NCBI RefSeq assembly: GCF_035046505.1
Contig: NC_089823.1
Location: 30,800,388-30,864,387 of the forward strand
From: Tiliqua scincoides
Lineage: Eukaryota; Chordata; Lepidosauria; Squamata; Scincidae
Direction: 5' to 3'
DNA length: 64,000 nucleotides
The notes below the pieces were generated by a model, which saw nothing but the letters and a program-made list of their open reading frames with translations, ran no database searches and had not been told where the DNA came from. The translations under genes were made by a program, and so were the position numbers. Positions 22,841-33,898 of this stretch are shown here, piece after piece. The stretch's first letter is position 1. Every line of letters starts with the position of its first letter.

Positions 22841-23704
22841 ATCTTGTCCGGAATGAGGCTGCACTGCTACCCAAAGACACTGTCTTTCAGCATGCAAGTC
22901 TTCATCTTCTGTACAAATCCAAGAGATGCATCGGAGTTTATGTACTGTACAGGAATCATGTCTCTACTTACTTAGATATTAATATTTCCATATCCAGCAG
23001 TCATTAGAGTAAACTATTATTTTTTAATTTTAAATGGTTAATATTCATCAAATGTTTATGAAAATACTTAACCCATAATGATGACAAACATTCCACCTAA
23101 TAAAGATGGAAGTTAAAAATCTCTCTTGGAATATGTAATCAGAAGAGTAAAGAAAATTACATTAAAAAGCCTTCATTATGCCATTAAAGATGTAAAATGA
23201 CTTTTTGCTACTCCATTTTAATTTTAGCATATTTCTCTTTTAAATATCCGCGACACTTTTATGAGATGGGTGCATAAAAACAGCTTTGGCTGCTGTAGCA
23301 AGAAGATTTCTGACTTTCCACATTCATCATCCCAATTTAAAAGAACCCATTTCATATATCATTAAGGAAAATCAACACTATCTGACTACGTTACTGCCAG
23401 TTTGCATTTTCAGCAAGGAAGAGGGAGATGAGTTTACTAGGCCCAGAAGTCCTGAATATTCAATTTTGAAGATTCACATTCATATTATCCCAATTACAAA
23501 AGTTAGAAATCTGGGGGACTGTTCAGTACTTCCACCACATCTTCCCCTTCCTTTATATTCTGCTTCACTTGCAGGGGAATCTTACAGCAAATGGCTATTC
23601 TCCTATTGGCAGCCATTCCATACACAGTATGACATACCCGCTGATGTACGTAGGGGAGGGAGTGTTCACAAAAGACTGCTGGAATCCTCATCCTAAATCA
23701 GATA
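22841..23704. other. No gene recognised
   Basis: A 136-codon open frame at 23286-23696 has no domain and no repeat match. It is the longest plain frame in this part and cannot be excluded as an exon remnant, but nothing supports it. Confidence 0.35.
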
Positions 23705-24225
23705 CCAGATTATTTATTTTATTATTGTTTTAAAATGGATTGCTATCCCACTGCTTCAGGCCCATATGGGACCTTCAGCCTGGCTAACAACCAAAAATAT
23801 CATAAAATAGAGCAATAAAGCAACTTGAACAAACAGAAAATCAGCAACAGCTAAACTACATATATAGCCTCAGATGGCTTGTGTTTAATAAGATGAATGC
23901 CTGAGGCCCCAGTCCCATCCCCTGCACCAGTGCTGCTGCAGCCATGCCAAAAAAGCACATGCTGCACATGGTGTGCAAAAGCAAATGGGACCCAAAAGCA
24001 AATGGGCAGTAAGTAAAAATTACAAAATGTACTTAAAATAAATGGTCAAAGGTTTTATGGGACAGAGAATTCCACAGTCTGGGTGCCACTGCTAAGAAGG
24101 TGCTTCCCTGCAACTCCACCCTCTCCGCTTCACCTGGTGGAGGAACATGGAGCAAGTCCTCCTCAAGGAAGGCAGATTAGGTGCAGAATTCTGTATGTTC
24201 TGATTTACAGCTGTGGGACTGGATT
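23705..24225 (-). repeat. Old reptile interspersed repeat (TATCCCACTG / CCACAGTCTGGG family), interrupted
   Basis: Begins TTATTTTATTATTGTTTTAA, then GGATTGCTATCCCACTGC, with an A-rich middle, then GAATTCCACAGTCTGGGTGC and CTGCTAAGAAGGTGC. The order matches a common reptile LINE/SINE-derived repeat. An AATCC-type piece (about 23,905-24,015) interrupts it. Strand refers to the T-rich tail. Confidence 0.5.
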
Positions 24226-25425
24226 AAAAATATTAAGGGTATGCGATCAACACAAATACAGGAGTTTAACACCATTTCCCCTTCAGACTGGGCTACTTGG
24301 GCTGTGCTGAATGCTATTTCAGAGAGACACTCTCAATTTTTTATTGGAACTTTTCCAAGAACTCAAGGGGATGTTAGATCCCCTGGACCCTGCCCAGTCC
24401 CTTGTTGGGTACAAGTTGAGATGTCAGATCAATTGCAAAGAATTGGTAGTTCTTGTAATAAGCAAACAACTTATGATTGCCACAAGGCTAATAACAAAAC
24501 TGTCTACATGACCTGATAAAAACTTCTGTCGTTCCTAAAAATGTTCCTCTGTGTGGTCCCTTCAGACATTTACATGAAAAAATGCTCACCAAAAGTCAGG
24601 TGAGCATTGTTGGTGCTTTAATTACCAATCCGAGTGTGGATTTTTGCCCGAGATGGAGTTAAAAAATTCTAACGTGGTCAGGGCTCAACCTATATAAAAA
24701 AGCTTGATTTTTAAAGACAAATATTTTACATTTCATGCCAAAGAACTGTGTCAATTTATACAATTCGTAATTGCTTTTGGCAACGAAATGCAGCATTAGC
24801 ATTCACCTTTACTCTAACAGTACTTCATTAAAACAAAAAAATAAAGTATGCTAGTCTTTTATCACTCATCACCAAGGTAACTGAACACCAAACCCTTTTC
24901 AGCCACAGTAACAGGCTCATTTTACCAGATCATGAGACAGTACTATGTGGAATGGAATGACTTCCACTTCTTGAATTCATCCCCCCTCCCAGGTAGCTGG
25001 GCCTAGTTAAAAGGGTGTTGTACTAGGCTCCTATGCAGCTGAGGACAGGGAAGTCTGTAGCTGGCAAAGGAGGTCTCCTAGTTACTCATAACCCAGAGAC
25101 CAGGAGTCATGGAATATCACCTGAACCTTTTCTGCCCTCATGTGCTAACAGATATCCTCCGGTTTTGATGCAGAATTAGACTCAAAATATGGGGAAAACA
25201 GCTTGGCCCATATCCCTGATCATTCCATAACATAATTCAAGCTTAATTGGGTCTAACATGTCTATTCATCCCCCTCATGAGTAGTCATGAATTTTCAGTT
25301 CAGGAATGAGTTTCGGAGGCCTTCAATTCTATCAGGAGGTGACCACTGTTCATTAGAACATGCTCATTTGAAATTAAATAATGAGGAACAAGGAATGAGT
25401 CTTCAAGGGAAAGGATAAGATTATA
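24226..25425. other. No gene recognised
   Basis: Overlapping frames at 24181-24516 have no family I can name. The remainder is unassigned. Confidence 0.4.
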
Positions 25426-26053
25426 AGAAGAGTCCTGCTGCATCAGGCCAAAGGCCCATCTAGTCCAGCTTCCTGTATCTCACAGTTGGTCACCAGGTAT
25501 CTCAGGGAGCACACAAGGCAACAAGAGACCTACATCCTGGTGTCCTCCCTTGCATCTGGCATTCTGAGGTAGCCTAAAATCAGGAGGTTGCACATACCCA
25601 TCACGGCTTGTAACCTTTTCCTCCAGAAATTTGTCCAATTTCTCTTTTAAAGGCATCCAGGCCAGACGCCATCACCACATCCTGTGGAAAGGAGTTCCAC
25701 AGCCTAATTACATGCTGAGTAAAGAAATATTTTCTTTTGTCTGTCCTAACTCTCCCAACACTCAATTTTAGTGGATGTTCCCTGGTTCTGGTGTTGTGTG
25801 AGAGTGTAAAGAGCATCTCTCTATCCACTCTGTCCATCCCCTGCATAATTTTGTATGTCTCAATCATGCCCCCCCTCAGGTGCCTTTTTTCTAGACTGAA
25901 GAGCCCCAAATGCTGTAGCCTTTCCTCGTAAGGGAGGTGCTCTAGGCCAGTAATCATTTTGGTCATTCTCTTCTGCACCTTTTCCACTATATCCTTTTTG
26001 AGATGTGGCAACCAGAACTGTATGTAATACTCCAGGTGTGGTCTTACCATCAA
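25426..26053 (-). pseudogene. CR1-type LINE ORF2 C-terminal fragment with 3' end
   Basis: A 5'-truncated non-LTR retrotransposon. The minus-strand frame 26053-25601 (150 codons) reads RPHLEYYIQFWLPHLKKDI, then GLEHLPYEERLQHLGLFSLE, then GMDRVDREMLFTLSHNTRT, RTDKRKYFFTQ and WNSFPQDVVMASGLDAFK. This is the conserved region after the reverse transcriptase of CR1 elements, and it ends at GYKP. The normal FLEEKS segment before GYKP is shortened by a small deletion. The 3' untranslated block and a partial TTCTTATA tail follow at 25,426-25,600. There is no RT active site, so it cannot be autonomous. It resembles the 30.6-kb copy very closely. Confidence 0.88.
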
Positions 26054-26352
26054 TTTGTGCTATGACTTTATAATATTAGAAGAGACCTGGAAAGAACCTG
26101 CTTCCACGATTACACCCATTCTCCCATGTTTTCATTATACTCAGGATGTGAACATTTATACTGAGGTTGTGGTAGGATTAAAATAAATTGACATTTATAC
26201 CATGGGCAATGAGAAGTCTCTGTAAAGCTATTGCCTACATGCAATGTCTGTCTATGCGTCACTGAAAGGATCTTGGATGGTGAACTCTCCACACTTTTGA
26301 AACTTCAGTGAGTTTTGGTGCCTTTTCTGTAAGCCAAACAAATGAATTAAGC

Positions 26353-26690
26353 CAGGGGTGCTCAATAGGTGGATCGCGATCTACTGGTAGATCGCGAGGC
26401 AAAATGAGTAGATCGCGGAACCCTGTCTCTCCAAACTGTTAATATGTCAGTTTCGTCTAGTGACTAGACGAAACTGACATATTTAGCTGACACTAAACTG
26501 ACACTGAAACTGACACTTTAGCTGCTCTTCAGGCATGCAGCAACAAAACTGACGAAACTGACTAGACTCCAGCAGGGGCTCCATACATTAAAGGGGGTGT
26601 CTGTCAGATGCTTCCTTCCCCCCTGGTAGATCTCTGGGCCTTGCTGGGTTTCAAAATAGCTCTCAAGCCAAAAAAGTGTGAGCACCCCTG
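26353..26690. mobile_element. hAT-type non-autonomous element with a perfect target duplication
   Basis: Ends CAGGGGTGCTCA and TGAGCACCCCTG are perfect 12-bp inverted repeats. The 8-bp duplication AATTAAGC is perfect (26345-26352 and 26691-26698). It contains GATCGCGATCTACTGGTAG, a 21-bp-arm palindrome at 26,441 and a run of ACTGACACT-like words. No transposase. Confidence 0.92.
26441..26483. repeat. Near-perfect palindrome, 21-bp arms, 1-bp loop
   Basis: The left arm (26441-26461) and the right arm (26463-26483) are exact reverse complements around a single G. The arms centre on TCGTCTAGT and ACTAGACGA. It would extrude as a cruciform and lies in the middle of an hAT element. Confidence 0.95.
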
Positions 26691-26698
26691 AATTAAGC

Positions 26699-27152
26699 TT
26701 TTAACCCCTGCTTAACACAGGGAATAATTTGAGCATTTCTGCAAAGAAACACCATTGTGAGATCTCACTCTGCCATCTCGTCCATTTTTGAAACACCTGA
26801 ACAGGTGGGAAAGTTGCATTCAAAGGTACATTCCTACCTCTTACAATCTTTTTGTAAAGCAAGATTTTTTATATGACTATATAATAACCACTATCACTAT
26901 CAAAGAAGGAGAGTCAGCAGAACTCACAGTTGCCATGACAATAGCATCCCAAGCCTCCCTTTCCTGTGACCATGGCCTCGCTGAGGTCCTTTGAATCTAT
27001 GAACTTTTCTCCATTTCATGAGTTGAACCTGAATAGGAATTTGCTGGCACTCAGCCACACCTTGTACGGTTGCATTTATTTATTTGTAAACAACTATATC
27101 ATCCTCTAATCTAAAAAACATGTTCAGAATAACTTGCATCAATAACTTTCAG
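26699..27152. other. No gene seen
   Basis: Unassigned A+T-rich sequence between two hAT elements. Confidence 0.5.
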
Positions 27153-27160
27153 GCCTACTG

Positions 27161-27516
27161 CAGCATTTTTCAACCTCTTTTCCTGATGTACCACTTCTCA
27201 TATTGTAATTATCTAAATCTTAAGTGCCACCAATACCTAAAATACCTGGTGCTGTGACATCACTTCCGGGTTTGTAAAGCTCAGAGCGGTCACTTCATTC
27301 TAAGACGCAGTTGCTGTGCCCTGTTCTCACAAGTGCTTGTGAAAACATGGCGCAGCAACTTGGTAAAGCTTGGAGCGGCTGCTGAGCAGGACAACTTCTC
27401 AGCTTTGCTCAGAGTTGTCACTTTTTCACCAAACCCTGAAATGACGTCACAACCCCAGGTACCATGGTCCCTTGTGTACTACTGGTGGTACTTGTACCAC
27501 TGGTTGAAAAATGCTA
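27161..27516. mobile_element. hAT-type non-autonomous element with a perfect target duplication
   Basis: Ends CAGCATTTTTCAACC and GGTTGAAAAATGCTA are inverted repeats; the last base differs from the usual CTG. GCCTACTG is duplicated perfectly at 27153-27160 and 27517-27524. Interior words TGACATCACTTCCGGGTT and ATGACGTCACAACC resemble hAT-B. No transposase. Confidence 0.9.
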
Positions 27517-27524
27517 GCCTACTG

Positions 27525-28079
27525 TATGCTTCCACAGCAGTATTGGTAGATATCTTTAGGAGATGAGGTAGGTCACATCTATTCTAACAATGATACAGAA
27601 GCTTTATGTAATGTGCATTACAGGGTCCCTGATTTGGTGAAAGTTTAGGGGAAGGAAAGGACTGCATCTTGTGGATTTCATGAATGACTTTTCCTCCCAT
27701 GATTCAAGCACTGGGTGAGTTCAAGCTCTAATGTACTGTACATTGAGACAACTGAAATATATGCAGTAATGTGCCTTCCTAAAGTAGTAGATACCCCATA
27801 ATGTCGACTTTAAAGGTTAATGCACTTTAACTCACATTCTCTGCTTCACCTTGCAAACAGCATATCAGGGCTTCATCTATAACAAGTGGACAGTTAAAGT
27901 AAGTGCTTTGTGTCAGACACTGACAATTAAAGCAGGGGGAATGGAGCTACTTTATGTTTACATGAATAGCTGACCATTCCCTCCTGGGCATCTGTTGCAG
28001 GGGAGAAAATGAGAAGCCAAGATGGGGGCCTTTAAACTGCACAGTGTGACATTACTTAAGGTAGATGCAAGGCATATTC
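27525..28079. other. No gene seen
   Basis: Unassigned sequence. Confidence 0.5.
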
Positions 28080-28087
28080 CACTAGGG

Positions 28088-28305
28088 CAGTGATTTTCAT
28101 CTCATGGCACACTGACAAGGCACTGAAATTGTCAAGGCACACCATCAGTTTTTGGACAATTGACAAGGCACACCAAGCTACCAATGTGGGGTTTACATCC
28201 CCTATTGGCCCTACTAATAAATTATCTTCCCCCAAATTCCTGTGGCACACCTGTGGATCACTCATGGCCACCAGTGTGCCATGGCACAGTGGTTGAAAAT
28301 GGCTG
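28088..28305 (+). mobile_element. hAT-type non-autonomous element (hAT-A), copy 5
   Basis: Ends CAGTGATTTTCATC and GGTTGAAAATGGCTG. CACTAGGG is duplicated perfectly at 28080-28087 and 28306-28313. A short deletion removes part of the AACCTTTTT stretch beside the left end. Interior blocks match the other four copies. Confidence 0.93.
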
Positions 28306-28313
28306 CACTAGGG

Positions 28314-29550
28314 ACATCTCTGGTACAAAAAATGAATGAGGATTATCCAAAAAGCGGCTTGTACACACAACAGTGATTCTATTGATTTGCTTTGTACAAG
28401 ACATAGTACTGTATGTCCTGTACAAAACATAGTAAAGGTGTGTATGTGCGATTGTGGCATTCCAGGTATGCAACAGAGTAAATTTAGCTGGCAGTCTCAG
28501 GAAGGAAATGAGAGAAGTTTAAACTGGAGTGAAAGTTCATTCTTAGAATTATGGATACTAAAGATGCCAGATAACCAATACAAATAATTCATAAATGTTA
28601 CTTCTCTCCATTAGCATACTTCCAGCCTCTCGGATGAATGGCTTAAACAGGAACATTTTTGATACATGCTAAATTCCACCTTGCCGTACAGTGGAAGTGA
28701 AGGGTGGTCACTAGAGAGTTGCCAATATTTCCCTTCCTTTGCCATTGGCACTTGGGGCCAAAGTCCATATTATATTGAACACATAGTTTAGTCCTTGAGT
28801 GCTTGTGTGGTTTCTGACTAAAAATCAGCAGTGGGAACACAAAACAAATTGAATTTTGGAGGCAGATAAAGGGAGACTTTAACTCTTTCCTCCCCTGATC
28901 CAGAACTCCCCCCCCCCCACACACACTGGCTATGTACCTTGAGAAAGCATAGGATTGTCATTTATAAGGGATCCATCTTGGCTAAGCAGACAGCTAGTAC
29001 TCTGATGAATGAAATGGAGATACTATCTTATTTCACAGTTTTTTTCCATTCATTTTCCCTGATCTCAGGTGATTCTATCTTAAAAAAAAAAAAACCTCTG
29101 AGTTTCCTGGCTTCATAAACCCAGCTCTCCTTTTCCTAGGCCCCTGGTGATTCCATCTTAATTGTCCATGTAAATTGCTTTCTATTTTGGACATCATAAC
29201 TATCTTGGCTGTCTTTCTTTCCCCCCCTTCTGGGCACTTCCAGCTGCGCATGAACATCCCCAGAGAGTCCAAACGAAAACTCTTTCCCACTACTGAACAT
29301 CATGAAAGAGAAATGGAAGTGATATAGAAGCCCTGACAAGCACACAACACTTTGACCATGATAAAGAAAACTCTGAGCCAGAATAATTCAGTCTATCCCC
29401 AGGGTACGTTCTCTTACAAGGCTATACATGCTCAAAATGCTCCTGTCCAAATTTGTCTTCAGGGCCAAGCCCTGATAAGATGCTCAAAATGCTACTGCAA
29501 CAAAAAGCACACCAAGCAGCATATAGCAGTGCTAGCTGAAACTAACAGCC
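28314..29550. other. No gene seen
   Basis: Includes a C run at about 28909-28918 and an A run at about 29082-29094. Unassigned otherwise. Confidence 0.5.
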
Positions 29551-29732
29551 CAACCTAAGTCCCAGCTAATGCAGCCACACCAGCCCAGTGTGTGCTGTAT
29601 CCCACAGGAGGCAGTCCCGGAGGCCTCTTCAAGGGAACATTCATTCCCCTACTCTGAGGCAAGTCTCTACTGCCCCAGTGGGTCTCCTCAAATCTTTGCC
29701 AGCCATTTTGCTGGTGCAAGTCTGATTGGACC
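29551..29732. repeat. AATCC-type longer repeat fragment
   Basis: Begins AGCCCAACCTAAGTCCC and ends near GCTGGTGCAAGTCTGATTGG. Block order GGAGGCCTCTTCAAGGGAAC then CCATTTTGCTGGTGC is shared with the 22.6- and 62.7-kb repeats. Confidence 0.45.
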
Positions 29733-29936
29733 CAAGGAGTGAAATCAAGGACAGGAAGAGGGATAGGATAGCACTCTCAACACACCTCCTCCCCACCTAG
29801 AAACTTCCCCTTTCCTCCCTCTTCCTGTTTTTGAAACACAAGTACATTGTTGGGAATCACCCATATTCGTTTGATGTTTGAAAATGGTGTTATTTATTTT
29901 ACTCAGAAGTAAGTCCATTGTGTTCAGCAACACTTA

Positions 29937-30110
29937 GGGCACAATCCTACCCAATTTTCTAGCACTGACATAGCTGTGCCAATGCAGTGTGCACTGCATC
30001 CTGCAGTGGGGAAGCAGTTATGGGGGCCTCCTCAAGATAAGGGCATGTTTGTGACCTTATCTAGGGGCTGCATTCCAGCTAGGTCAGTGCTAGAAAGTTG
30101 GTTAGGATTC
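29937..30110. mobile_element. AATCCTA-type MITE, diverged copy 9
   Basis: Ends GGGCACAATCCTACCCAA and TTGGTTAGGATTCC are inverted repeats. It is inverted relative to most copies, since AATGCAGTGTGCACTGCATC comes before GGGCCTCCTCAAG. Part of a 90-bp type repeat (CTCAGAAGTAAGTCC) touches its left side. Confidence 0.68.
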
Positions 30111-30289
30111 CAGCACTCAGGATGTAATTCTGTTTTGCGCACCAGAAACAAGCACCTCTATCCATATCTCAAAGTTCCACAGATTTGTTCTGGTTTATTT
30201 TGTTTTATTTTTGGCTATTAGCAATCATAATCACTACCCCAGCATTCTTTGTTGATTGCTAGGATCATATTTTAACCAGGCAAATCTAA

Positions 30290-30600
30290 TTTATTCTTTC
30301 AGTCAATCAATTGTGAATTTATATCCCACCTTTCCTGTAAATTACAGCCCAAGGCTGCGAACAATATAGAACACATAAAAAACAAAAACCTTAAAAATAC
30401 CAATACAAATCATAAAACTATTCTAAAAGCAACAGATAAAAGCAGCAAGCAGAGGAAGATAAGAGTGAAGCATCATTTATCAGATCAAAACAATTTAAAA
30501 GGTCTTGTGAAAAATAAAATTTTCCATCTCAATTAAAAAAAAAAAAGATAAGAAGGGAGCCAGACAAATTTCATTGGGGAGGCCTTTCCTAAGTTATGAC
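30290..30600 (-). repeat. Old reptile interspersed repeat, left part, split by CR1
   Basis: GTGAATTTATATCCCACC, an A-rich middle, then TTTCATTGGGGAGGCC. The right part continues after the CR1 insertion, at about 31,081-31,135 (GGGCAAGCCATAGAACAAGG). Same family as the repeat at 23.7 kb. Confidence 0.5.
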
Positions 30601-31080
30601 ACTCTCACTATGATTGAGACATACAAAATTATGCAGGGGATGGACAGAGTGGATAGAGAGATGCTCTTTACACTCTCACACAACACCAGAACCAGGGAAC
30701 ATCCACTAAAATTGAGTGTTGGGAGAGTTAGAACAGACAAAAGAAAATATTTCTTTACTCAGCGTGTGGTTGGTCTGTGGAACTCCTTTCCACAGGATGT
30801 GGTGATGGCGTCTGGCCTGGATGCCTTTAAAAGGGGATTGGACTCGTTTCTGGAGGAAAAATCCATTACGGGTTACAAGCCATGATGTGTATGTACAACC
30901 TCCTGATTTTAGAAATGGGCTATGTCAGAATGCCAGGTGCAAGGGAGGGCACCAGGATGAGGTCTCTTGTTATCTGGTGTGCTTCCTGGGGCATTTGGCG
31001 GGCCGCTGTGAGATACAGGAAGCTGGACTAGATGGGCCTATGGCCTGATCCAGTGTGGGCTGTTCTTATGTTCTTATGTA
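30601..31080 (+). pseudogene. CR1-type LINE ORF2 C-terminal fragment with 3' end
   Basis: A 5'-truncated copy. The plus-strand frame to 30885 reads IMQGMDRVDREMLFTLSHNT, RTDKRKYFFTQRVVGLWNSF, PQDVVMASGLDAFKRG and LDSFLEEKSITGYKP before the stop. The 3' untranslated part contains GAAATGGGCTATGTCAGAAT and CTGGACTAGATGGGCC, and ends TTCTTATGTTCTTATG. The coding part starts after the reverse transcriptase, so this copy is dead on arrival. Its near identity to the 25.4-kb copy indicates the same subfamily. It is inserted into an older repeat. Confidence 0.9.
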
Positions 31081-31135
31081 ATGGATTCCTCCTGGGGCAA
31101 GCCATAGAACAAGGGCCTCAGGAATGTTAAATAAA

Positions 31136-32743
31136 TAACATGTTCACATAAGAGAAAAACAACTCAGTGTGTTGGCCAATGGCACGCCTATGGGATTCAG
31201 TGGCAAAAAGAACATGGAAGCAAGGGTAAAGGTGACTAACTTTTTACTAAAAAGTGCTCCGAGAACCATAATCAGGGGATTTGAACTGTGATTATCTGAG
31301 TGAGCTCATTTATATAGGGGAAATCAATCACTAGCATTCACACACAACTGAGCCCTAAGGGAAACTGTTAGAAGAAAGGGAGGAGAGAATGCCATAGGGA
31401 AAAGAATGAGCAAGGTAGGGGAGAGCATGAGAGAGAGAAGGTACGTAGTTGGATTAGATGGGCTTCCCAGAGGAACCTAGGAGGAGAAAGGGAAGCTTTT
31501 GGGTAGGAAAACCTTTTTTCCCACTGTTGTGATTGTGTTTGCAGTTGTGACAATCCTTGTGGTGGTTGTTGCCTCAGAACCCCTGCCAAGCAATGCTACT
31601 TGATAACATAACATTCAGAAGGTTCTGCGTAAAAACAGTGGCAGCTGCCATAAGAAGCACTGCTGTTGTCACCACCACAGGTAAGGTTTTGTGGTGTTTT
31701 TGTGTTCCTCCTGAAAGGACCTTACAAAAACACACACACACACACACACAAAAACACCCTTTCATTATTTCAGCCCAGCTCCAGTTGAAGCCCTTGTCAG
31801 TTTCACGTCCACACTGAAGTGGCTTTTTCCCAATTTAAGCCTGACAGTTTCACCAGACCTCATTTCAGACTTTTTGGTGGGGACAAGGTGGTGTGCAGCA
31901 TATTGTTTAAATTCAGGGTATTCTGTGCAAACAAAGAGCGGTTGTGAAACTGGCAAGCTCCCCTACACCTTTGCAACTAGGAATGAGATGCCTCTCTATT
32001 GTAAAGGTAAAACTGACAAGGGTTTTCTAACTTCTTGTCAATTTCACCTCTATGGTGAAGAAGCTTTTTAAGGACACACAAAAAGAAGTTTTTAAAAGAC
32101 ATTCTTTTGAAATGCATTTAAAGGTGGGAGGTTGAAGCAGAAGATTAGGTTCCAGGTTTTCAAAAACTGGTGGTGCAGAGACAAATTGACAGATGATGCT
32201 CTCTCTTTGATTATAATAATGCAAAATATGGTTGTGTCAGAAATGACTGTATTAATTTTCCAAATTTTCGCTCAGCCTCAAAAGTGATGGGGGGACCCTT
32301 CTGATCTTGGTCTGATCTGTACAATGGAAATAAGTATAAGAAGGCATTATTAAAAACCATTCATAATACAAGCAGATATCATTACAAATTTATGATGCAT
32401 TTCCTGGAAGGTGCAGAATAAGGACCAGTAAGGTCTCCAAATTACAATACTGATGGCAAAGTTATACATTTACACATAAAATTAAACAAGATTGAAGCAT
32501 CACAAAACTCAGAAATAGTTTTTCCTTTCTAATACCATCTATTGATATGTAGCCATGGGATGAAATGCCCATAAGTTAAGAATCACCTAAATGTTTTTGT
32601 TTCTTTCATTTGATTGGTGACCAAGAACTGAGCCCAAAGCCATCAGGAATCCATCTGGATCAAAAAGCCTCCTGGGGAGAACCTTCTGATTAGGTGCATC
32701 ACTTCCATTGCTCCCAGGTAAGTATGACTAGGAGTACAGCCTG
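31136..32743. other. No gene seen; (CA)n at about 31728-31750
   Basis: One short CA microsatellite. A phrase near CACTTCAGT/CCTGACAGTTT(C) recurs at 31797-31850 and 32025-32055 (TTGTCAATTTCACCTCTA), but it is too short to call a family. Confidence 0.45.
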
Positions 32744-32835
32744 ACAGCACAATCCTAGTCGGGTCTACTTAGAAGTAAGGTCCATTAAATTCAATGGGAC
32801 CTATTCCCGTGGAAGTAAGTACAGGATTTCAGCCT
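32744..32835. mobile_element. AATCCTA-type short MITE, about 90 bp
   Basis: CAGCACAATCCTAGTCGG, AGAAGTAAGGTCCATT, TTCAATGGGACCTATTC and ACAGGATTTCAGCC in order. Confidence 0.65.
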
Positions 32836-32891
32836 TAAAGAAACGGCTGTTGCTGGTGTCTCTTCTGCATTTTAGTCTGTCTTTTGGGGAC

Positions 32892-33180
32892 AGGCAGTAG
32901 CATAGCCAGAGGGGGGCGGCATGGTAAGTAAATCAGGTGCTGCAACGTGTTGTGTAAGTGCCCCCTCCCACTCGCTGTTGGAACCATTGGGGCTATGATG
33001 GCAAAATGCAAGTGCTCGAGTGCCGGCATGTTGCCATCGCTGCCCCAATGGCTCCAACAGCAAATGGGAGGCTTTACCTACACCAGTGGCATAGCTATCA
33101 TGAGTGCAAAGCACTAAGTTTTGCAGGGAGCCTCACCACAGTGTGCAAGCGCCCCCCTCCCCTTCAGAGCCATTCCGGGT
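32892..33180. repeat. MITE-like repeat (CAGTAGCATAGC family), with a second head at 33,078
   Basis: CAGTAGCATAGCCAGAGG at 32,892 matches the repeat at 5.51 kb. The halves CACTCGCTGTTGGAACCATT and AATGGCTCCAACAGCAAATG fold on each other. A second head, CAGTGGCATAGCTATC, at 33,078 suggests two units side by side. Confidence 0.5.
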
Positions 33181-33364
33181 GGTGGGAGCAAAACAGAGGT
33201 GGGGACAGTGCATTGGACTTGCAGGGGACAGCTGTGCATGATCATTTCTTTCCGTACAATATGCTGCATTGGGGGAGCCATAGTGCTTGATCCAGTCCAA
33301 TGTTTTACATGTTGGCCATGGAGATGTGAAGGATGTTCTATTATCCACTCTTCTATATGAATAA

Positions 33365-33487
33365 CAGTGAATGTCCTGTGTGCTCCCTGAGGCATCCGGT
33401 GGGCCACTGTGAGATACAGAAAGCTGGACTAGATGGTCCTTTGGCCTGATCCAGCAGGGCTCTTCTTACGTTCTTACATTCTTATGA
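33365..33487 (+). mobile_element. CR1-type LINE 3' end fragment
   Basis: Only the 3' untranslated block: GTGTGCTCCCTGAGGCAT, AAGCTGGACTAGATGGTCC, GATCCAGCAGGGCTCTTC, then TTCTTACGTTCTTACATTC as the terminal repeat. Confidence 0.8.
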
Positions 33488-33726
33488 AGCTGACTACTTT
33501 GAACACTTCATCTTTATTCCAGGATAAAGGAGAACTCTCACTTCTACGTAGATGTTATTTTTCCAAGGATTAGGTATATAAGTGCAGTTCACGAGAGACA
33601 GTTCTTTTGTATGACTGAATGTTCTAGACCAGAGGAGCCATTGTGAGAATGGAAATATGGTGAATGAATCAACTTTTGGTTAAGCTTTAATAGTAGCATA
33701 CCATGCCAGTTTACATAGGTGTTGTG

Positions 33727-33898
33727 ATATGGGTTATGTCAGAATGCCAGATGCAAGGGAGGGCACCAGGATGAGGTCTCTTGTTATCTGGTGTGCTCCC
33801 TGGGGCATTTGGTGGGCCACTGTGAGATACAGGAAGCTGGACTAGATGGGCCTATGGCCTGATCCAGTGGGGCTGTTCTTATGCTCTTATGTTCTTAT
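33727..33898 (+). mobile_element. CR1-type LINE 3' end fragment
   Basis: GGGTTATGTCAGAATGCC through GTGGGCCACTGTGAGATAC to a tail of TTCTTATG-like units. It is a second truncated 3' end only 240 bp after the previous one and in the same orientation. Confidence 0.85.

Noticed and set aside
23286-23696. 136-codon open frame as a host exon
   Set aside because: No domain, no conserved neighbour and A+T-rich composition like the surroundings.
24181-24516. Overlapping frames near 24.3 kb as an element protein
   Set aside because: No motif I can name; short frames in different phases without supporting ends or repeats.
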